From NCBI GenBank assembly GCA_039583875.1, contig CM077158.1, positions 242,405,447-242,469,446 of the forward strand: a stretch of 64,000 nt of DNA. The letters run 5' to 3'. The position numbers and the translations under genes are program-made. This stretch comes from Platanthera guangdongensis (taxonomy: Eukaryota > Streptophyta > Magnoliopsida > Asparagales > Orchidaceae). Shown one piece after another: positions 48,101 through 54,100 of this stretch. The notes below the pieces were generated by a model that saw only the letters and a program-made list of their open reading frames with translations, searched no databases and was not told the DNA's origin. Every line of letters begins with the position of its first letter. Position 1 is the stretch's first letter.

Positions 48101-51100
48101 TTAAGGGAATTGTTAAAGGCACCGCAGATTTGACTAATGGCACCGCATAATGTTAAATTTAGGGGATAAATTCAATCCTAAAAAACCTAATGGCACCCAC
48201 CAGGTAAATGATACTTCTTCTTTTTGCTGCCGCTCCCGATCAGGCCCTAACCCTAGGCGCCGCTCCCTCCCATCGCACGGCCGCCGCTCAGCCCGATCTC
48301 CACATTCTCCCCATCTTACGGTTGTGCCCGATCCTTGAATCCCTCGCCTATAGTCGTTGTCTGAAGCGTGCTCTGGCAAGGGCTGCGGAGGCATGCGCCA
48401 GCAAGGGCTGCGGCGGTTTGCTTGGTGGACGAAGTGTGGGAGTTCTGCCATGGACGCCGACGAGGTGGCGGAGATTTAATAATGGCGAAGGTGACGCTGT
48501 TTTCTTCCGTCAGAGAGACGGTGAACAGTCAAATTATATAATTATATATTATAATTAGAAACAATACGGAGAATTTGATTTGCACTTTCAAATTTATAAT
48601 AAATGTATAATTAGAAATAGTCAAATTATATAATTATATATCATAATATTATATGTTATTATTATATATTAAGATTCCGTATTATTATTACAAAACTAAA
48701 TTTATAATAAATATTAGTTATGATGATAAACTTGAAAATGGTGAAAAATCATGTGGTTGGAGCTGTGTCGAGCCAAAATCCACTAGCTTCTCGGAGTTTT
48801 TCATAGGAAATTTTTTTTACAATACAAAAAATTAATATTGTAATTAACCGCATTTATTTGCGGTGCCTTTAAAAAATATGGTGCAATTAACATTTTACAG
48901 TGCCTTTAGCCATGTGCGGGGTGCCATTAGCCAAATCTCCAGTGTCTTTAACAATTCTCTTTTTTAATCTTATCTAGTTTTAGTTTACATGAGATTAGAA
49001 TTTGTTGAGAGAGCTCAAAACTTGTATGTATTGCTTGTGTATATAAATCCTATACAAGATGTGGGACTAAAGGAGGAGAGAAGATAAAACAATAAATGGG
49101 CCCAATAATGGGCCTTTTACATGGGCTATTTTAACACTCCCCCGCAAGCTGGAGCGTACAAATCGTATGCGCCAAGCTTGGACAAGCACTGATAGAATAA
49201 TGTCTTGGAAAGAGCCTTTGTGAAGACATCTGCAACTTGTTCCGATCCTGGGACATGCTTTAAGTCAAGCTTCTTCATTTGAACCTTTTCCCGGATGAAG
49301 TGACAATCGACCTCAATATGCTTCGTCCTTTTGTGAAAGACCGGGTTCTTTGCGATGTGTATGGCGGCTTGACTATCACAAAGGAGAAGAGCCGGTGATG
49401 ATAATTTTACACACAGATCAGTAAGAAGACTCTCAAGTCATGTTAATTCTGATACAACCGATGTCATTTGCCCGGTACTCTGCCTCGGCTGAAGAGCGAG
49501 CAACGACCGCTTGTTTCTTACTTCGCCAAGTTACAAGATGTCCTCCAAGGTAAGTGCAAAAACCACCCGTAGATTGCCGGTCATCGAGAGAGCCAGCGTA
49601 GTCGGCATCTGAATATGTCACCAATGTTGGAGCAAAAGAGGAGGTCCTGTAGACAAGTCCCTGACCAGGAGCGGTTTTCAGATACCTGAGAATTCGTTCC
49701 ACTGCTTGAAGATGAGATTTTCGAGGAGAGTGCATATATCTGCTGACAAGACCAACAGCAAAGGAGATATTCGGTCTGGTAACCGTGAGATATATCAGTT
49801 TTCCAACAAGACGTCGATAATATTCAGGATTCTGAAGAAGGAGATCGGAGTCAGAGGTCTGGGCACACAGTTTGTGGTTCACATCCATAGGAGTATCACT
49901 GGGCTTGCAGCCGGACAGACCCGCATCATGAAGAAGGTCAAGACAATATTTTCGTTGAGAGAGAGTGAGCCTATCTGGCCTTCTGGCAATCTCAAGGCCC
50001 AAAAAATAGCGAAGGGGTCACAAATCCTTGGTCTGGAAGACTGAGTTTAGATGGACTTTGATTGTTTGTATCCCTTGAGAGTCATCTCCAGTAATGATAA
50101 TATCATCGACGTAAACTAACAGAATAACCGTTCATGTTGGTTGGTGACGAGTAAAGAGCGAGAAGTCGGCCGAGCTCCGAGTGAAGCCAATCTCACGGAG
50201 GACCTTGCTGAATTTTTCAAACCATGCCCGCGGAGATTGTTTGAGATCATATAGAGCCTTTTAAAGATGGCAGACATGAGACTCCCCCGTGGTCTCAAAC
50301 CCGGGCGGTTGCTGCATGTAGACAGTTTCCTGGAGGTCCCCATTCAAGAAGGCATTCTTGATATCCAGCTGAAAGAGAGGCCACCGACGATGGACAGCAA
50401 CAGAGATGAGGACACGAACACTATTAAGCTTTGCCACCAGAGAGAACGTTTCCTCATAATCAAGCCCCTCCTGTTGAGTGAAACCACGAGCCACAAGACG
50501 GGCCTTTAGACGGTCAATTGTCTCATCGACAGCATGTTTGATGACAAAGACTCATTTGCACCCAACTGGTTTCTGGCCTGGTGGAAGAGGAACAACAGAC
50601 CAGGTCTGGTTAGACCAGAGAGCAGACATTTCTTCCTCCATGGCTGCTCGTCAGCCGGGATGTTGAAGCGTCTCCTACACAGAATTAGGAATAGCAACCG
50701 AAGAGAGAGAAGTAGCCAAAGTGTGTAAATGGGGAGAGAGGCGATGAAGAGAGACGGAGTTGGCCCGCGGATGAGCAGTGGAAGGCGATACCTGATCAGT
50801 CGGATGCGGAGTATCCATGGTAGATACCGACGGCAGAGGGGCAACGGAAGTGGTAGAGCGAAGAGTGTAGACACAGATAACTGGTGGTTTGGAGGGAACG
50901 ACGGGCGGTGTAGAGGGAATGACAGGAAGAGGAGGAGTGGTGGGAATGACCGGGCGTGGGATGGACGGAGGTGTGGGTGGGCGATGGTCAGGTAAGGGAG
51001 CAGAAAAGAATGGTTGATTCTCGCGGAAAGTGACATCAGCAGAAACGGAGATCTTGCGTGTAGCAGGAGAATAACAGACATACCCCTTTTGGGTGCGAGA

Positions 51101-54100
51101 ATAACCAATAAAGATATGCTTGGCGGCCCGGGGATCCAACTTATCCGATGAAGGCCCCAAACGGTGGACATAGCAGAGGCTACCAAACACACGAGGTGGG
51201 AGAGGAAAGGCTGTAGCGGAGGGAAAGAGAATGCTGAACGGAGTAGCGTAGTTGAGAATAGAGGAAGGGAGACGGTTTATGAGAAAACAGGCGGTCGAGA
51301 CCGCAAAGTTCCAATACGGTTTAGGGACATGCATTTGAAGAATGAGGGAACGGGCAACATCGAGTAAGTGGCGATTCTTGCGTTCGGCAACACCGTTTTG
51401 TTACGGCGTGTAAGCGCAGGAAGTTTGATGTAGAATCTCAAACTCGGAACATAAAGCAGTAAGTTCGTGACTAGTGTACTCACGAGCATTGTCAGTTCGT
51501 AGTATTTTGATGGTCATGTGGAATTGCATACGGGTTTCAAGGACAAATGCCCGAAAGACACGAGGAAACTCGGAGCGATCACGAAGTAAGTATAGTCAGG
51601 TAGTGCGAGAGTGATCATCAATAAACGTGATAAAATACCGGAAACCGGAAATACTAGAAATTTTAAATGCTCCCCAAATATCTGAATGGACTAAATCAAA
51701 AGGAGCAGCGCTCCGAGTACAATGTGAAGAAAAAGAGGAACGAGTCTGCTTGCCGAGGATGCAGGAATCACACTGAAAGGGGGTAAGAGAAACATCTGGG
51801 AGAGCCCGCTGGAGGACCGGTAGAGGAGCATGCCCAAGACGACAATGTCAATCTGTGGAAGAAATGGAGGAGAGGATGGTGGGAGAGTCGTCGAGAAGGT
51901 AGAGCTCATTCCGCAGCCGGCCTTTACCAATGGTAGTCTGCGTCCGCCGATCCTATATAACAAAAGAAGAGAAAGTGAATATAACAGAACAATCCAAATC
52001 AGTAGTAAGCCGTCCAACAGAAAGTAAATTGAACGGAGAACTCGGGACGTGAAGAGCCGAGCGAAGGGAGATGGAGGAGGTGAGAGGAAGATCTGCCGAG
52101 CCGGAGACGGGAACAGTGGCTCCATTGGCCACAGTAATAGACTGTGGATAAGGGAAATTCAGGTACTGGGCAAGGCGATGTGGAGTAATGTGATGAGTAG
52201 CGCCAGAATCCACAATCCAGCTCAAGTCGGTGGAGAGACAAGTGGTACCTGTGTTAGAGACGGAGGCAACGGAGGCAGATGGGGGGATGGAGCAAGCCCT
52301 GGAGATGCTGGAGCTGAAGACGGACACTTTCAAGATCAGGAGGACCAGCATCGTTAGCAACAGAAGCCGTCGGGCGAGGAGGATAGCCAACTTTCTTGTA
52401 ACAGGTTGCCTCGAGATGACCGTCTTTGCCACAGAAGGAACACTTCGGCTGACCCCGGCCACCACGACCACGGCCGCGAGAGCCTGAACGACCCCCCCCC
52501 CCCCCCCCGATTAGAAGGAGGAGGAGGGAAGGGTAGAAGCGGAGGTGTCTGCTGAAGAAAGGCCGGAGGAGACGTAGTATCTGGAGGAGGTGGTACTCGG
52601 AGAATCATGGAGCACACATCAGAAAAAGATGGTGTGGTAGAGGACGCCAGGACCTGAGCACGAATGCTCTGAAGGTGAGGGGGAAGACGGGCCATAAGGA
52701 TGGCAGTACAGGCGGCTTCCTTCTGAGCGCGCTGAGCAAGGGCATCATTGGTAAACGGCTGATGTTGGATCCAGGCTTCAGCAAGAGTCTTCGCACGAGC
52801 AACAAAGGAGGACATATCGGAAGCCCCTCCAGCGTCCAGAGTAAAGAGGTCAGTGAGGATGTCGTAGAGATGTTGGAGGCTGTCCCGGCCAGAATATAAA
52901 GAGTGTAGCTCAGTCCACATATCTTTGGCAGTCTCATGATACATAGCCATTTGATATGGTTCACCATTCAAAGAATTCAAGATCCAGATCTGAACTCGGT
53001 CATCATTGCGGAGTCAGTCATTAGTAGGAGGGGTGGGTGGAGCCTGAGTAAGGTGAGGGAGAAGGCCCTTGGCCTGAAGAACCCGTCGAACTGAATGGAC
53101 CCAAGGAATGAAGTTCTTCTTTCCAGAAAGAGAGATGGTAGTGATGCGCAGCTCGTCACGGAGTTCTGTAGGGTAAGCCGCGCGGTCAGTTGGACAGGCC
53201 GGGCAGTCAGCAGGCGGGCTGGCCGTCGAGCCAGAAGAGTCACCGGAAGAGCCCATAAGGGCAGACCGCGGCGAATAGAGGATAATCCGCCGGCAAGAAA
53301 GACTAAGGAAGACCGCGACCAGAGTGCGGATAGGAAGCAGTCCGCACGGTCAAGCCGGACACCAGCGAGTAGTCAGGTCGCGACCAAAGGGCATAGACAA
53401 AAGAGAGACCGCCCCGGTCTAGGTGAAGCCAGCAGCGGTCAGAAAGCAGCCCGTGCGGGCTGACAGAAAACGCGGAAAGAGGAGAGAGGCCGCGAGTAGG
53501 AACTCGAGCGGCTAGAGGAGAGAGGCCGCGAGTAGGAACTCGAGAGGCTAGGAAAGAGAGGCCGCGAGTAGGAACTCGAGCGGCTAGAGAAAAGAGGCCG
53601 CGAGGAGGAACTCGAGCGGCGAGGGGGGACTGGCAGAGGACAGAAGGCAAGGCCGCAGCGGTCTGAAGGCGAAGCCGCAGCGGTCTGAAGACGAAGCCGC
53701 AGCGGTCAGAAGGCGAAGCCGCAGCGGTCAGAAGGCGAAGCCGCAGCGGAGCTGGCAGCGGACAGAAGCAGAGAGCCCGCAGCGGTTTGAAGAAAGGTGG
53801 GCCCCACGAAGCAGAGAGAGAGGGTGGCTATAAGAAGCCTGAAGAGGGTGGAACCACGGAGAGGGAGAGGAGAAGCGGATGCAAAGGTGCAAACCGCAGA
53901 GTCAGGGGCGGACAGAATACCGGAGCGGGTAGGCTACCAGTCCGCAAGAGAGAAAGCAGCGGGTAGGAGGAAAAAGAGACCGGGCGGGCTTGGCGGTTAG
54001 AAAAAAACAAGCCGCAGAAGACAGTAACCTCCCTCTGATACCATGTTGAGAGAGCTCAAAACTTGTATGTATTGCTTGTGTATATAAATACAAGGAGAGA

